DNA of 64,000 nt from Flavobacterium segetis (GCF_900129575.1 NZ_FQWE01000002.1:248001-312000); one strand, 5' to 3'; positions 35,410 to 44,660 are shown, numbered from the stretch's first letter. The notes: generated from the letters alone by a model not told the origin. Made by a program: numbers and translations.

Positions 35410-36962
35410 TAGACTTTTTAATCAAATCAACGGCGTCCTTATTTATTCTTTTAATATGCTACTACTTGCTTTTAGAAAAAGAAAAAATGCATCAATTCAA
35501 TAGATTCTTTCTATTGTTTAGTTTAGTTTTTTCGTTTTGTATACCGTTTTTTACCATCGAAATTATCCGCGAAGTTGTCATCGATAAACGACCACCTGAC
35601 ACCATGCCGTTCATGGAAGCAAGTACGAGTATAACTCCAGAGTCTACAAACTACTTGCTCTTACTAGCTTACGTTATTTACGGCCTAGTAACACTTTTTT
35701 TACTAATCAGGTTTGTTTTAAATGCCGTTAAATTGCACAAAAAATCGAAATCACATACTAACGTTATTTACAAAGAGGCAAACTTGGTTTTACTCCCTGA
35801 GATAACACTGCCATATACCTTCTTGAATACAATATTTGTCAATCAAGAGGATTATTCTAATCGAAAAATTGAAGACGAGTTGTACACGCACGAACTCATT
35901 CATGTGACACAAAAACACACGCTCGACATATTACTGATTGAACTGATAAAAATAATCATATGGTTCAATCCAGTACTTTATTTCTATAAAAAGGCAATTC
36001 AACTCAATCATGAATTTCTTGCTGATGAGAAGGTTGCAACAACACATAAGAATGTTCCGTTTTACCAAAACCTATTGATAGCAAAGGCAAACGCGAACCC
36101 AACCTATTACTTGGCCAGTAATTTAAATTATTCAGTAACTAAAAAAAGATTAATTATGATGACAAAAACCACTTCAACTGCAAACGCAGTGCTAAAAAAA
36201 GGATTACTAATTCCAGTTTTAACAGCTTTAGTATTTACAATTTGTACTAAAGTTGTAGCGCAAGAAAAAAAATCTACAGAGAGCAGCAAGTTAAAAGAGC
36301 AAAAAGTAAATTTAAATGAAATTTGGAAAAATACTGTTTTTTTATTTCGTGATTCAAATGGAAAAATAATACAACAAAAAAAATACAGTGAACTTACCGA
36401 AAAGCAAAAAAACAACATTCCGCCGCCACCTCCGCCAGCAATTCTTACTTCTGTAAAAAACCAGAAAACACCAAAAATTAAAAGCACAGATAAGAAAATC
36501 ATATACATTAATATGACATCTAAAGGCGCAAAAATGAACGGCAATATTAAAAAGAAAAAGCAAAACATGAATGCTGAAACCCCTCCTCCTCCTCCTCCTC
36601 CTCTTACATCTCCATTTCCTACAATTAATAAAGAAAAAAATAGAGATATTTATGAAACAAATGAAATAAGTGAAAAACCTGACTTTCCGAATGGTATGAA
36701 AGAGTTTTATAAGTTTGTAGCTCTAAATTTTAAAGCTCCCGAAAATCCTAAAAATCTTAAAGGAAAAATTTATATCACATTCATCATAGAAAAAGATGGC
36801 AGTATAACTAACGTAAGATCTATTAGAGACATTGGATACGGAACAGGAGAAGAAGCAATTAGAGTGCTAAAATTAAGTCCAAAATGGATTCCAGGAAAAG
36901 TAAATAACGAACCAGTACGAGTTATGTACAGTCTTCCAATAACTGTAACTTCTGCAATCTAG
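35406..36962 (+). CDS. BlaR1-like M56 metallopeptidase sensor with C-terminal TonB domain
   Basis: A 518-residue membrane protein. Helices lie near residues 5-23, 30-50, 78-103 and 265-285. The cytoplasmic zinc site HELIH (162-166) is in YTHELIHVTQKHTLDI. After the last helix come two Pro-rich linkers (PPPPPPA and PPPPPPPL) and, from about residue 430, a TonB C-terminal-like domain (GKIYITFIIEKDGSITNVRSI, PKWIPGKVNNEPVRVMYSLP). It lacks the penicillin-binding sensor domain of true BlaR1, so the signal is probably not a beta-lactam. It is expected to cleave BlaI. The TonB fusion is a Bacteroidota arrangement. Confidence 0.88.
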   Translation: MIDFLIKSTASLFILLICYYLLLEKEKMHQFNRFFLLFSLVFSFCIPFFTIEIIREVVIDKRPPDTMPFMEASTSITPESTNYLLLLAYVIYGLVTLFLLIRFVLNAVKLHKKSKSHTNVIYKEANLVLLPEITLPYTFLNTIFVNQEDYSNRKIEDELYTHELIHVTQKHTLDILLIELIKIIIWFNPVLYFYKKAIQLNHEFLADEKVATTHKNVPFYQNLLIAKANANPTYYLASNLNYSVTKKRLIMMTKTTSTANAVLKKGLLIPVLTALVFTICTKVVAQEKKSTESSKLKEQKVNLNEIWKNTVFLFRDSNGKIIQQKKYSELTEKQKNNIPPPPPPAILTSVKNQKTPKIKSTDKKIIYINMTSKGAKMNGNIKKKKQNMNAETPPPPPPPLTSPFPTINKEKNRDIYETNEISEKPDFPNGMKEFYKFVALNFKAPENPKNLKGKIYITFIIEKDGSITNVRSIRDIGYGTGEEAIRVLKLSPKWIPGKVNNEPVRVMYSLPITVTSAI

Positions 36963-36991
36963 AAAAAAATCCGCTTTGAAAAGAAGCGGAT
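36962..36991 (-). terminator. terminator between blaR1 and the saccharopine dehydrogenase-like gene
   Basis: ATCCGCTT at 36969-36976 pairs with AAGCGGAT at 36984-36991. The T run follows on the minus strand, so it mainly serves the leftward gene. Confidence 0.75.
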
Positions 36992-37024
36992 CTTAAAAAA
37001 AACTAAAAAAAACTACAAAATATT

Positions 37025-38395
37025 TTAAACAATATTTTTATCAGGATTGTACCCTAAATAGGACATTGTTTGTTCTTTAAAAATGACGCCATATTCTTCT
37101 AATTCTTGTAATATCGGTAGATAAACTTCTTTAAGAATTGGTCTTTGTACACCAGCTGTTTTAATTTTTCCATTAAGTATTAATAAAGTTGCCATTGCTA
37201 CAGGTAATCCAACGGTTTTAGCCATAGCCGTATAGGTTTGATCCTCACCTATACAAACCATTTTCGAATCAATTTGCTTTTTTTCTCCATCAATTTCGTA
37301 ACCAAATTTATGATACATCACAATCATATCTTTGTCATCTGGTTGCAAGGTCCAGCTATCGCTCAATATTTTTTCAAGTATTTGTGCAGGAGTAGCATTT
37401 TTTAAACCTACAATTTTGTGTCTGTTGAATAAATCTAACTCAAGAAGTTTGTCCCACATGATATCATCTTGATCAATCTTTAAAATCAATCTGGTTTTTA
37501 TCTCAACAGAATCTGTGGGGTGGTAAGGTAAAAAAGAATTTACAAAATCACGATAACTCATCGTTTCTGAATTCTCCATTGTATAACTATCATCAGTCAT
37601 ACCAAGCTGGACAAACATATTCCAGGCTTTAGAAAAACCAACTTTCCTAATTGTACCTCGATATAAAGTGAGCACATCATCTAAACCGTAAACTGATCGA
37701 TATTTCAATGAATCCCTATTTGAATACCCTTCAAATCGTCCGTAACCTTCTACATCAAGAAATTCAGTTCTACGAAATAAGTTGCAATACGGAATGTATT
37801 TATAAGTTCCTTCTTGAATAAATTTAGCAGCACCGCCCTGACCAGCAAGAACTACATTTCGAGGTGCCCACGTAAATTTATAATTCCACAAATTATCATC
37901 TGATTCTGGTGCTACGAGTCCGCCACAAAACGATTCAAATAAAATCATTTTGCCACCTTTCCCTTTAATTTCATCTATCACTTTCATCGCGCTCATGTGA
38001 TCAATGCCAGGATCAAGTCCTATCTCATTCATAAAAGTAAGACCTTCCGCTTTGACAGCAACGTCTAACTCCTGCATTTCATCGCTGATGTAGGATGCAG
38101 TGACTAAATTCTTTTTAAAAACTAGACAATCCTTGGCAACCTCTATATGTAAATGAGCGGGCAACATTGAAACCACAATAGCTGCTTTTTGAATCGCATT
38201 TTGCCTTTGGTTTTTATCAAAAATATCAATTGAAATCGCTGTTGCGTTAGGATGATTATTTGTTTTCTTTTCGGCTAAAGCCAATGATAAATCCCCTATC
38301 ACAAGATGCAAGTTCTCTTTTTCTGATTTATTTAAAAGATATTGAATCAACGATGAGGCTGATCTTCCTGCTCCAACAATAAGTATAGTTCTCAT
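37025..38395 (-). CDS. saccharopine dehydrogenase-like NAD(P)-dependent enzyme
   Basis: A 456-residue protein. It begins MRTILIVGAGRSASSLIQYLL, a Rossmann dinucleotide-binding start, followed by VVSMLPAHLHIEVAKDC and the family block NEIGLDPGIDHMSAMKVID. The large C-terminal region (about 130-440) matches the saccharopine reductase/LYS9 alpha+beta domain. The start at 38395 is chosen because a promoter at 38414-38444 would place transcription start after the in-frame Met at 38416. It is likely to act in lysine or related amino-acid metabolism; carboxynorspermidine synthase-like activity is an alternative. Confidence 0.85.
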   Translation of the reverse strand: MRTILIVGAGRSASSLIQYLLNKSEKENLHLVIGDLSLALAEKKTNNHPNATAISIDIFDKNQRQNAIQKAAIVVSMLPAHLHIEVAKDCLVFKKNLVTASYISDEMQELDVAVKAEGLTFMNEIGLDPGIDHMSAMKVIDEIKGKGGKMILFESFCGGLVAPESDDNLWNYKFTWAPRNVVLAGQGGAAKFIQEGTYKYIPYCNLFRRTEFLDVEGYGRFEGYSNRDSLKYRSVYGLDDVLTLYRGTIRKVGFSKAWNMFVQLGMTDDSYTMENSETMSYRDFVNSFLPYHPTDSVEIKTRLILKIDQDDIMWDKLLELDLFNRHKIVGLKNATPAQILEKILSDSWTLQPDDKDMIVMYHKFGYEIDGEKKQIDSKMVCIGEDQTYTAMAKTVGLPVAMATLLILNGKIKTAGVQRPILKEVYLPILQELEEYGVIFKEQTMSYLGYNPDKNIV

Positions 38396-38413
38396 TTTTT
38401 TATTTTTGTAACA

Positions 38414-38444
38414 CAAACATACAATAATGTTGAATTTATAACAA
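38414..38444 (-). promoter_or_regulatory. promoter of the saccharopine dehydrogenase-like gene
   Basis: On the minus strand TTG (38442-38444), a 20-base spacer and TATGTTTG (38414-38421). It decides the start codon at 38395. Confidence 0.8.
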
Positions 38445-38805
38445 AAGAATAGTAAGATACTTTGAGATTAAGTAGCAAGATATTAGCATTTCAAAAAAGG
38501 TACTGTAAAATTTACTTCGAATAAGTTCTAAAAATTTTTTATTTGAACTGCGCAGTAAAAGTAATGGTGTTTAAGCTCTTGATTTATAAATACGAACGAA
38601 ATAAAAATCGTGAGTTAAATAAATAGGTGCACTTAAATAGTTTAGCGACGAGCAAAACCTTTAAGATGACAAATACTATTGTTGCTAAGAGAAAAGCCAT
38701 TTATTCTCTTAGATACGATCACGAAAAATTTAAAACTAACTATCGAGTTCCCTCTTTTTTAAATGATTATTCAATAAATTTGTTCCACTTAAACAATCAC
38801 TGATT
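38445..38805. other. intergenic region between divergent genes, one hairpin
   Basis: No reading frame worth naming. CTAAGAGAA at 38685-38693 pairs with TTCTCTTAG at 38704-38712 round a 10-base loop, without a T run; its role is unknown. Confidence 0.4.
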
Positions 38806-39225
38806 ATGGAAAAAAAGATAATATCAACTGCCGCAATTTTTGGAATGATTGCAATAATATTAGGAGCATTTGGCGCACATGCTTTAAAAAAAGTATTATC
38901 ATTAGATCAACTAAACACTTTTGAAACTGGCGTACGATATCAAACGTATCATGCTCTATTTTTACTTTTGATTGGAATTATACCCAACTTAACACAAAAA
39001 GCAAAAAAATATATCTATTATTTTACCTTATTTGGAGTGATTTTGTTTTCTGGATCGATTTATTTACTCGCTACAAACAATCTTACTGCATTTGATTTTA
39101 AAATTATCGGATTTGTAACTCCAATTGGTGGGTTGCTACTAATTCTATCATGGGGAACTTTGCTGTTGCAATTTTTTAACAAAAAATCACAAAAACAGAA
39201 TAATCAAAACATATCTGAGATATAA
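38806..39225 (+). CDS. DUF423 family membrane protein
   Basis: A 139-residue protein with four membrane helices. The N terminus ISTAAIFGMIAIILGAFGAHALKK and the following TFETGVRYQTYHALFLLL are the family signature (the GAFGAHALK block). DUF423 proteins (YgdD-like) have no established function. It precedes pckA by 47 bp on the same strand, but a TATTTTTG box at 39230-39237 may start pckA separately. Confidence 0.9.
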   Translation: MEKKIISTAAIFGMIAIILGAFGAHALKKVLSLDQLNTFETGVRYQTYHALFLLLIGIIPNLTQKAKKYIYYFTLFGVILFSGSIYLLATNNLTAFDFKIIGFVTPIGGLLLILSWGTLLLQFFNKKSQKQNNQNISEI

Positions 39226-39272
39226 TTTCTATTTTTGCGGTCGATAAATTAAACCAAAATATCTTAAATTAT

Positions 39273-40874
39273 ATGAATAATAACATACCGTTTACGAAAT
39301 CGATTTCGCTTACAGACATGGGAATCGAAAACGCAAAGATTCATTACCAATTATCAGCCAACGAATTGCAGGAGAAGACACTTGAACTTGGTCAAGGTGT
39401 CGAGGTTTCAACCGGAGCTCTAGCAGTTAATACTGGCGAGTATACAGGTCGCTCTCCCCAAGATCGCTACCTAGTTAGGGATGCAATTACTGAAGACAAA
39501 GTTTGGTGGGGAAAAGTAAATATCCCTTTTGAACCTTCCGCATTTGATGCTCTTTATAAAAAAGTAACAAGCTATTTATCTTACAAAGAGATTTATGTTC
39601 GTGATTCATACGTATGTGCTGATCCCAATTATCGCTTGAATATTCGTGTCGTTACAGAAACTCCTTGGGCCAACTTGTTTTGCTACAATATGTTTTTACG
39701 TCCAGAGACGAATGAACTTGAAAACTTTACAGCTGATTGGACTTTATTATGCGTTCCAAGTTTTATGGCAGATCCAGCAATAGATGGAACTCGTCAAAGC
39801 AATTTTGCAATACTAGATTTTACTAAGAAAATTGCATTAATTGGAGGAACTGGATATACCGGCGAAATGAAAAAAGGAATTTTTTCAGCATTGAATTTTA
39901 TTCTTCCTGTTGACAAAAACACACTTCCAATGCACTGCAGTGCTAATGTGGGAAAAGACGGCGATACTGCCATATTCTTTGGTTTATCCGGAACAGGAAA
40001 AACAACACTTTCAGCAGATCCTGCTAGAAAATTAATTGGAGATGATGAACACGGATGGACAAACGAAAATACCGTTTTTAACTTTGAAGGTGGATGTTAT
40101 GCAAAGGTGATTAATCTTTCTGAAGAAAATGAACCAGATATTTTTAGAGCTATTAAAAAAGGCGCTATTTTAGAAAACGTAATCATTAATAAAGAGACTA
40201 ATGAAGTTGACTTTGATGATGTATCCATAACACAAAATACACGTGTAAGCTACCCAATTTTTCATATTGACAATATTCAGCCAGGTTCTATTGGAAAAAA
40301 TCCAAAGAATATATTTTTCTTAACTGCTGATTCATTTGGAATTTTGCCTCCAATTGCGCGATTAACTCCTGGTCAAGCTGCTTACCACTTTATTTCTGGT
40401 TACACCGCTAAAGTTGCAGGGACGGAAGCCGGCATTACGGAACCACAACCCAATTTCTCTGCTTGTTTTGGCGCACCATTTATGCCTTTACACCCAACGA
40501 AATATGCAGAAATGCTCAGCAAAAAAATGCAAGATGCTAATGTAAAAGTTTGGTTGATCAATACAGGATGGACTGGCGGAGCTTACGGAATAGGAAGCAG
40601 AATGAAATTAAAATATACCCGTGCAATGATTACTGCTGCATTAAACGGCGAATTAGATGACGTGGACTATAAAAATCATAAAGTTTTTGGAATTGCAATT
40701 CCGCAATCTTGTCCAAATGCACCAAGCGAAATTTTAAATCCACGAAACACTTGGGAAGATCAAGATTTATATGATGTAAAATCAGAAGAATTAGGTCAAA
40801 AATTTAGAGCCAACTTCGCTAAGTTTGAAGAATTTGCCAATGAAGAAATCATGGCGGGCGCTCCACTAGCATAA
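39273..40874 (+). CDS. pckA: phosphoenolpyruvate carboxykinase (ATP)
   Basis: A 533-residue gluconeogenic enzyme that converts oxaloacetate and ATP to phosphoenolpyruvate, ADP and CO2. The P-loop GLSGTGKT is at 237-244. Other family blocks are visible: TGEYTGRSPQDRYLV near the N terminus, LPMHCSANVGKDGDTA (metal-binding His region), LIGDDEHGW and the C-terminal WLINTGWTGGAYG. Length matches the ATP-dependent class, not the GTP class. A strong terminator follows. It would let the cell grow on amino acids or organic acids. Confidence 0.97.
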   Translation: MNNNIPFTKSISLTDMGIENAKIHYQLSANELQEKTLELGQGVEVSTGALAVNTGEYTGRSPQDRYLVRDAITEDKVWWGKVNIPFEPSAFDALYKKVTSYLSYKEIYVRDSYVCADPNYRLNIRVVTETPWANLFCYNMFLRPETNELENFTADWTLLCVPSFMADPAIDGTRQSNFAILDFTKKIALIGGTGYTGEMKKGIFSALNFILPVDKNTLPMHCSANVGKDGDTAIFFGLSGTGKTTLSADPARKLIGDDEHGWTNENTVFNFEGGCYAKVINLSEENEPDIFRAIKKGAILENVIINKETNEVDFDDVSITQNTRVSYPIFHIDNIQPGSIGKNPKNIFFLTADSFGILPPIARLTPGQAAYHFISGYTAKVAGTEAGITEPQPNFSACFGAPFMPLHPTKYAEMLSKKMQDANVKVWLINTGWTGGAYGIGSRMKLKYTRAMITAALNGELDDVDYKNHKVFGIAIPQSCPNAPSEILNPRNTWEDQDLYDVKSEELGQKFRANFAKFEEFANEEIMAGAPLA

Positions 40875-40893
40875 GTTAATCATAATTCAAATT

Positions 40894-40936
40894 AAAAGAG
40901 AGCTGTTCCTTGTGAGCAGCTCTCTTTTGTTTTTAT
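40894..40936 (+). terminator. terminator after pckA
   Basis: AAAAGAGAGCTG at 40894-40905 is the exact complement of CAGCTCTCTTTT at 40917-40928, followed by a T-rich run. Confidence 0.9.
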
Positions 40937-41056
40937 AGACTGTAACAAAAACTTGTAAAAGCACACCTATCAATTTATTATACCAAGATTCATTTTTTAA
41001 CGTTACCATTATAAATCAATCAAATAGGTAAATTTACATGATCAAACTACTCTAAA

Positions 41057-41092
41057 TCAATCAAATTCAATCAATCAATCAATCAATCAATC
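41057..41092 (+). repeat. TCAA tandem repeat directly before a start codon
   Basis: Six perfect TCAA units at 41067-41090 run into TC-ATG, the ATG at 41093 starting the DUF4407 gene. Two more TCAA units lie at 41057-41064, separated by AT. The repeat occupies the whole region where a ribosome would bind. Confidence 0.9.
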
Positions 41093-42199
41093 ATGTTACA
41101 ACAATTTTTTATCATTTGTTCTGGAGCTGACAAAAACCTACTTGAGAGTTGCTCCGAAGGGGAACAAACAAAATACGTAGGCATAGGAGCTACTGTTTTT
41201 TTTACTGCCGTTATGGCTTTCATAGCAAGTACATACGCATTATTTACGGTGTTTGACAGTATTTATCCCGCATTACTTTTTGGACTAGTTTGGAGTTTAC
41301 TCATTTTCAATCTCGATCGATTTATAGTATCTACCATTCGTAAAAGAGATAAATTAGGAAGCGAATTATTGCAGGCAACGCCACGAATTATTCTAGCAAT
41401 CATCATTGCAATAGTAATCTCAAAACCTTTAGAAATTAAAATATTTGAAAAAGAAATCAACACCGTTTTATTGAAAGAGAAAAATGCCATGGCTTTGAAT
41501 AACAAAAAAGAAGTTGCAGCATATTTTAAAAGTGATCTAGATAAAAATAAAGCTGAAATTGATAGCTTAAAATCAGCTATTACCAAAAAAGAAAAGGAAG
41601 TTAATACTTATTATGAAACTTATATAGCCGAAGCGGAAGGAACAGCTGGGACAAAAAAATTAGGCAAAGGACCTGTTTTCAAAGAGAAAATTGCCAAGCA
41701 TGATATGGCTTCCACCGAATTGGATACGCTCCGCAAAAACAACATGGCTAAAATTGCTGAAAAAGAAAGCAAAACTATAATTTTACAGATCGATCTAGAT
41801 AAGAAAATAAGCGATACCCAACCCATTATTGATGGATTTGACGGCTTAATGGCTCGAATTAATGCGCTAAATAAATTACCTTGGTTGCCTTCTTTTTTTA
41901 TAATGTTACTATTTTTAGCAATCGAAACTTCACCTATTATTGCCAAATTATTATCACCAAAAGGTGAATATGATTTTAAACTTGAAGATCTAGAAACGGC
42001 ATTAAAGGCAACATTGGAACAAGACAAATACCAACGAGCTTTATTGGTAAAAACTAGTGCAGCAATGCACGACAAAGTTTATGAAGATATTGCTCAAGAC
42101 AAAAATTTATATACTCTTCAAAGGCAAAAAGCAACAGAATTACTGGAGTTACAAGCTCAAAATTTTGTCGAGAAACAGAAGAAAACTTTAGAAATATGA
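41093..42199 (+). CDS. DUF4407 domain membrane protein
   Basis: A 368-residue protein. Two helices near residues 28-45 and 55-75 and a third near 95-115 are followed by a long charged coiled-coil region (about 120-255) and a further helix near 262-282 (LPWLPSFFIMLLFLAIETSP). The last 80 residues are helical. The pattern GIGATVFFTAVMAFIASTYAL then FNLDRFIVSTIRK fits DUF4407, whose function is unknown. Translation starts right after a TCAA tandem repeat, so its expression could vary with repeat number. It is convergent with the PH/SHOCT gene. Confidence 0.82.
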   Translation: MLQQFFIICSGADKNLLESCSEGEQTKYVGIGATVFFTAVMAFIASTYALFTVFDSIYPALLFGLVWSLLIFNLDRFIVSTIRKRDKLGSELLQATPRIILAIIIAIVISKPLEIKIFEKEINTVLLKEKNAMALNNKKEVAAYFKSDLDKNKAEIDSLKSAITKKEKEVNTYYETYIAEAEGTAGTKKLGKGPVFKEKIAKHDMASTELDTLRKNNMAKIAEKESKTIILQIDLDKKISDTQPIIDGFDGLMARINALNKLPWLPSFFIMLLFLAIETSPIIAKLLSPKGEYDFKLEDLETALKATLEQDKYQRALLVKTSAAMHDKVYEDIAQDKNLYTLQRQKATELLELQAQNFVEKQKKTLEI

Positions 42200-42305
42200 A
42201 TCCAGTGAGTAGTAAAAAAATATCAGTTTGGAATTTGTTCTTTTATAAAGTGACAAGCTATTTTTCCTTCTAATTTACAAGGAAAAATTATCAAAAATAG
42301 TTTTC

Positions 42306-42351
42306 ATAAATACAAAAAGCATCAGTGATCACTGATGCTTTTTGTATTTAT
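42306..42351. terminator. 46-base perfect palindrome, bidirectional terminator
   Basis: A palindrome without a mismatch is centred on TGATCA at 42328-42329; its core is GCATCAGTGATCACTGATGC (42319-42338), flanked by AAAAA and TTTTT. It lies between two convergent genes and has T tracts on both strands. Confidence 0.85.
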
Positions 42352-42367
42352 TTTTAAAGAAATCAAC

Positions 42368-43081
42368 TTACATGTGACTTAAAATTTCTTTTTTAAACGA
42401 ATCGTATTCGCCTTGCAAAATCAATCCGTTATCGAGTAATTTTTTATAGTTCTGGAGCTTTTCAAAAAGTTGGTCTTGTGATAATCCGGCTAGCGAGTCT
42501 TTATTTACAAGGTTAGGCGACTGCTGAAATTGCTCCTTGTCCAAATTAAAAATAGGTGGAGTAACAGGCATGATCTCTGCAAAACTAGTAACTTCCTCCG
42601 TTTCTATTTCTTCAATCTCTTCGAATTCATCTTCAGTTACCTCAACAACTACTTCTTCAATAATCACTGCGTCAATGCTAGCACCATTTTTTAAAATATC
42701 TAATTGTTCTTTAGCATACGTGAAAATTTTACGCGCCTGAATTTTAGGAATGTAATCAATAGAAACAGACATATCCGTTTTAGTAGAAAACGAAAACTCT
42801 GATCCTAAAATATTCTCTTTAACAAAAGTACCCTCAATTTGATCCCAAGTATAATCGATAAAATCCATCGATAGACCAAAATTTTTCGGTTGGCAAATGA
42901 TTATACGTTTATTAGTCATCACAATACTATCTGGTAAAACAGTAATTGCTGGTTTTTTCTGAACAGCAATGTAACCTATTTCCTCGTTCTTCATTAATAA
43001 ATCACTCAACTTAGCAGCTATTTTTTCGATCGCTTTTGGATCTTGTTCTTCGTTTAAAAACTTTTTGAATTGCTCTTTCAT
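42368..43081 (-). CDS. PH domain and SHOCT domain protein
   Basis: A 237-residue cytoplasmic protein. Residues about 35-140 look like a bacterial PH domain (GYIAVQKKPAITVLPDSIVM, TNKRIIICQPKN, FIDYTWDQIEGTFVKE). An acidic linker (about 145-180, EEIEEIETEE) joins it to a C-terminal SHOCT-like helix pair (DQLFEKLQNYKKLLDNGLIL, GEYDSFKKEIL). SHOCT modules commonly mediate oligomerisation. No enzymatic residues. Function unknown; membrane- or protein-binding is inferred from the fold. Confidence 0.8.
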   Translation of the reverse strand: MKEQFKKFLNEEQDPKAIEKIAAKLSDLLMKNEEIGYIAVQKKPAITVLPDSIVMTNKRIIICQPKNFGLSMDFIDYTWDQIEGTFVKENILGSEFSFSTKTDMSVSIDYIPKIQARKIFTYAKEQLDILKNGASIDAVIIEEVVVEVTEDEFEEIEEIETEEVTSFAEIMPVTPPIFNLDKEQFQQSPNLVNKDSLAGLSQDQLFEKLQNYKKLLDNGLILQGEYDSFKKEILSHM

Positions 43082-43149
43082 TAGATATGCTTAATTAATT
43101 AAAATGGCTAAATTGTTGTTTAGTCAAAGTGCATCTACAAAAGTAATAC

Positions 43150-43521
43150 CTAATTTTCTAATTCTAATATTTCCTGCTGTAATTTTATTGTTAAACTGGC
43201 GAAAACCAATACGTACGAATGATCAATTAATTCTTTCACTAAAACATCTGAGACTGACTCATTTACTGCAACTGTATTCCAGTGCATCTTACTCATGTGA
43301 TAGCCGGGTCGAATTGCATCATATTGTTCCCGAAGTTCTTTTGCTCGTTCTGGATCACATTTCAAATTGATAGATGGCGATCCGTTTTCCCATTGCAATA
43401 AAGAAGATAATGCGAATATTTTTCCACCTATTTTAAAAACCAAAGTATTAGTATCAAAAGGAAAATGTTCGGTCACTCCTTTTTTTGAAAGGCAATACCT
43501 ATAATACGTTTCTAAATTCAT
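43150..43521 (-). CDS. MmcQ/YjbR family protein
   Basis: A 123-residue protein of the CyaY-like YjbR fold. The family blocks are clear: YYRYCLSKKGVTEHFPFD at the N terminus, VFKIGGKIFAL, SINLKCDPERAKELREQY and the C-terminal GYHMSKMHWNTV. Members are described as DNA-binding by annotation, but firm functional data are limited. It lies 13 bp after the cyclase-family gene on the same strand, so the two are probably co-transcribed. Confidence 0.92.
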   Translation of the reverse strand: MNLETYYRYCLSKKGVTEHFPFDTNTLVFKIGGKIFALSSLLQWENGSPSINLKCDPERAKELREQYDAIRPGYHMSKMHWNTVAVNESVSDVLVKELIDHSYVLVFASLTIKLQQEILELEN

Positions 43522-43534
43522 TAAAATAAATTTA

Positions 43535-44302
43535 CTAATCTATAATTTTATATAGAATTGGTTTACTCGGGCTCGCGTCATTCTCAAAAGAAGCAATTTG
43601 TAAGTTCAGAAAATAATTTCCATCTTCGAACTGATCCGCAACAAAAATCATTTCGGTAATAGTGCAATTTAATCGAGCATCTTTATTAAGATTATTAACA
43701 TCCCTAACATTCCAAAAAGCTTTATGAGCTAGCAACTTACCTTCATCCTTTTCCTTGTCCACACTAGGTAAATCAATCAGCAAATGTTGAATTCCGCTTT
43801 CGCAAATGAAACGTGCTGCATCATCATTTAAATAAGATGGATTCGTATTTGAGTATTTTTTAGATAATTTGGTAATGTTATTTGGTAATGTCCTAATTAC
43901 AATAGCCTCTGGAACATCGCCATTAAGCTCATTTTTAATTTGATTTAGAGTGATAATGTAATCACCATCCTTTAGTTCAGGTTCAATCGAAATCAATTTA
44001 GCAGTAAAAAAAAACTGTTTTAAACATTGATTAATAGAGTAAAATTCGCGTGTAATATGACCTAAACACTCTGTATGAGTTCCATGACCGTGCGGATTGA
44101 ACTCAATAGTATTAAAATTAGTCGAGGCGCCTTTTTGTACACTTCCTACCCACTCGTCAAAAACTACCGGCTCTATTACAGGTTTATCAATATACCAAGC
44201 AATTGGATTTTTATCAGTATTAGTAAGCGGAATTGAAATATCAATTGGTTTTGATAGATCAACTTTTAAGACTTGATTTTTATGTTGAACTGTTGCTAAC
44301 AT
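43535..44302 (-). CDS. cyclase family protein (kynurenine formamidase-like hydrolase)
   Basis: A 255-residue metal-dependent hydrolase. It has DISIPLTN near the N terminus and the signature NPHGHGTHTECLGH (about residues 70-83), whose His and Asp/Glu residues bind the metal. Later DLPSVDKEKDEGKLLAHKAFW matches the second conserved block, with substitutions. The family includes kynurenine formamidase and isatin hydrolase; no tryptophan-catabolism genes are nearby, so the substrate stays open. Its short leader consists of two adjacent hairpins. It is followed by mmcQ. Confidence 0.82.
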   Translation of the reverse strand: MLATVQHKNQVLKVDLSKPIDISIPLTNTDKNPIAWYIDKPVIEPVVFDEWVGSVQKGASTNFNTIEFNPHGHGTHTECLGHITREFYSINQCLKQFFFTAKLISIEPELKDGDYIITLNQIKNELNGDVPEAIVIRTLPNNITKLSKKYSNTNPSYLNDDAARFICESGIQHLLIDLPSVDKEKDEGKLLAHKAFWNVRDVNNLNKDARLNCTITEMIFVADQFEDGNYFLNLQIASFENDASPSKPILYKIID

Positions 44303-44305
44303 TTA

Positions 44306-44353
44306 TGCTGAATTTATTTCAGCATCTCATAGTGAGATACACTTACAAAGCTA
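44306..44353 (-). promoter_or_regulatory. -7 box and double-hairpin leader before the cyclase gene
   Basis: TAGCTTTG on the minus strand (44346-44353) would start a transcript near 44339. The leader then holds ATCTCA/TGAGAT (44324-44338) and TGCTGAA/TTCAGCA (44306-44324), the latter ending 3 bases before the ATG. No TTG at the ideal -33 distance. Confidence 0.4.
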
Positions 44354-44660
44354 AATATAAATCTTTCAATTATGAGTTTAAAACTTTTGAAAAATTCCTT
44401 TTCTAATCTTTGTTGCAATTTCTTGATTATTATTGCCGCTAAATGGCATCGCTTAAATTATCAATCGCTTCGCAATGTAATATAGTTATTGCGTTATATT
44501 TTTAAGTAAATGCTGCGCCGCTACCTTTTTTGTGCCAGTCAATTCAATTTTTAAAATTCCTAGTTGCATCACTATTAATTACTGGACAAATTTATTGTTT
44601 ACAATGTAAGTTTATCTCTTTATCAAAAAAATTAACGTTTAAATACTAAAGATTTTGCAA
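44354..44660. other. intergenic region upstream of the cyclase gene, no gene seen
   Basis: About 300 AT-rich bases past the end of hemW, with no reading frame, tRNA or terminator hairpin that I can support. Confidence 0.4.
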
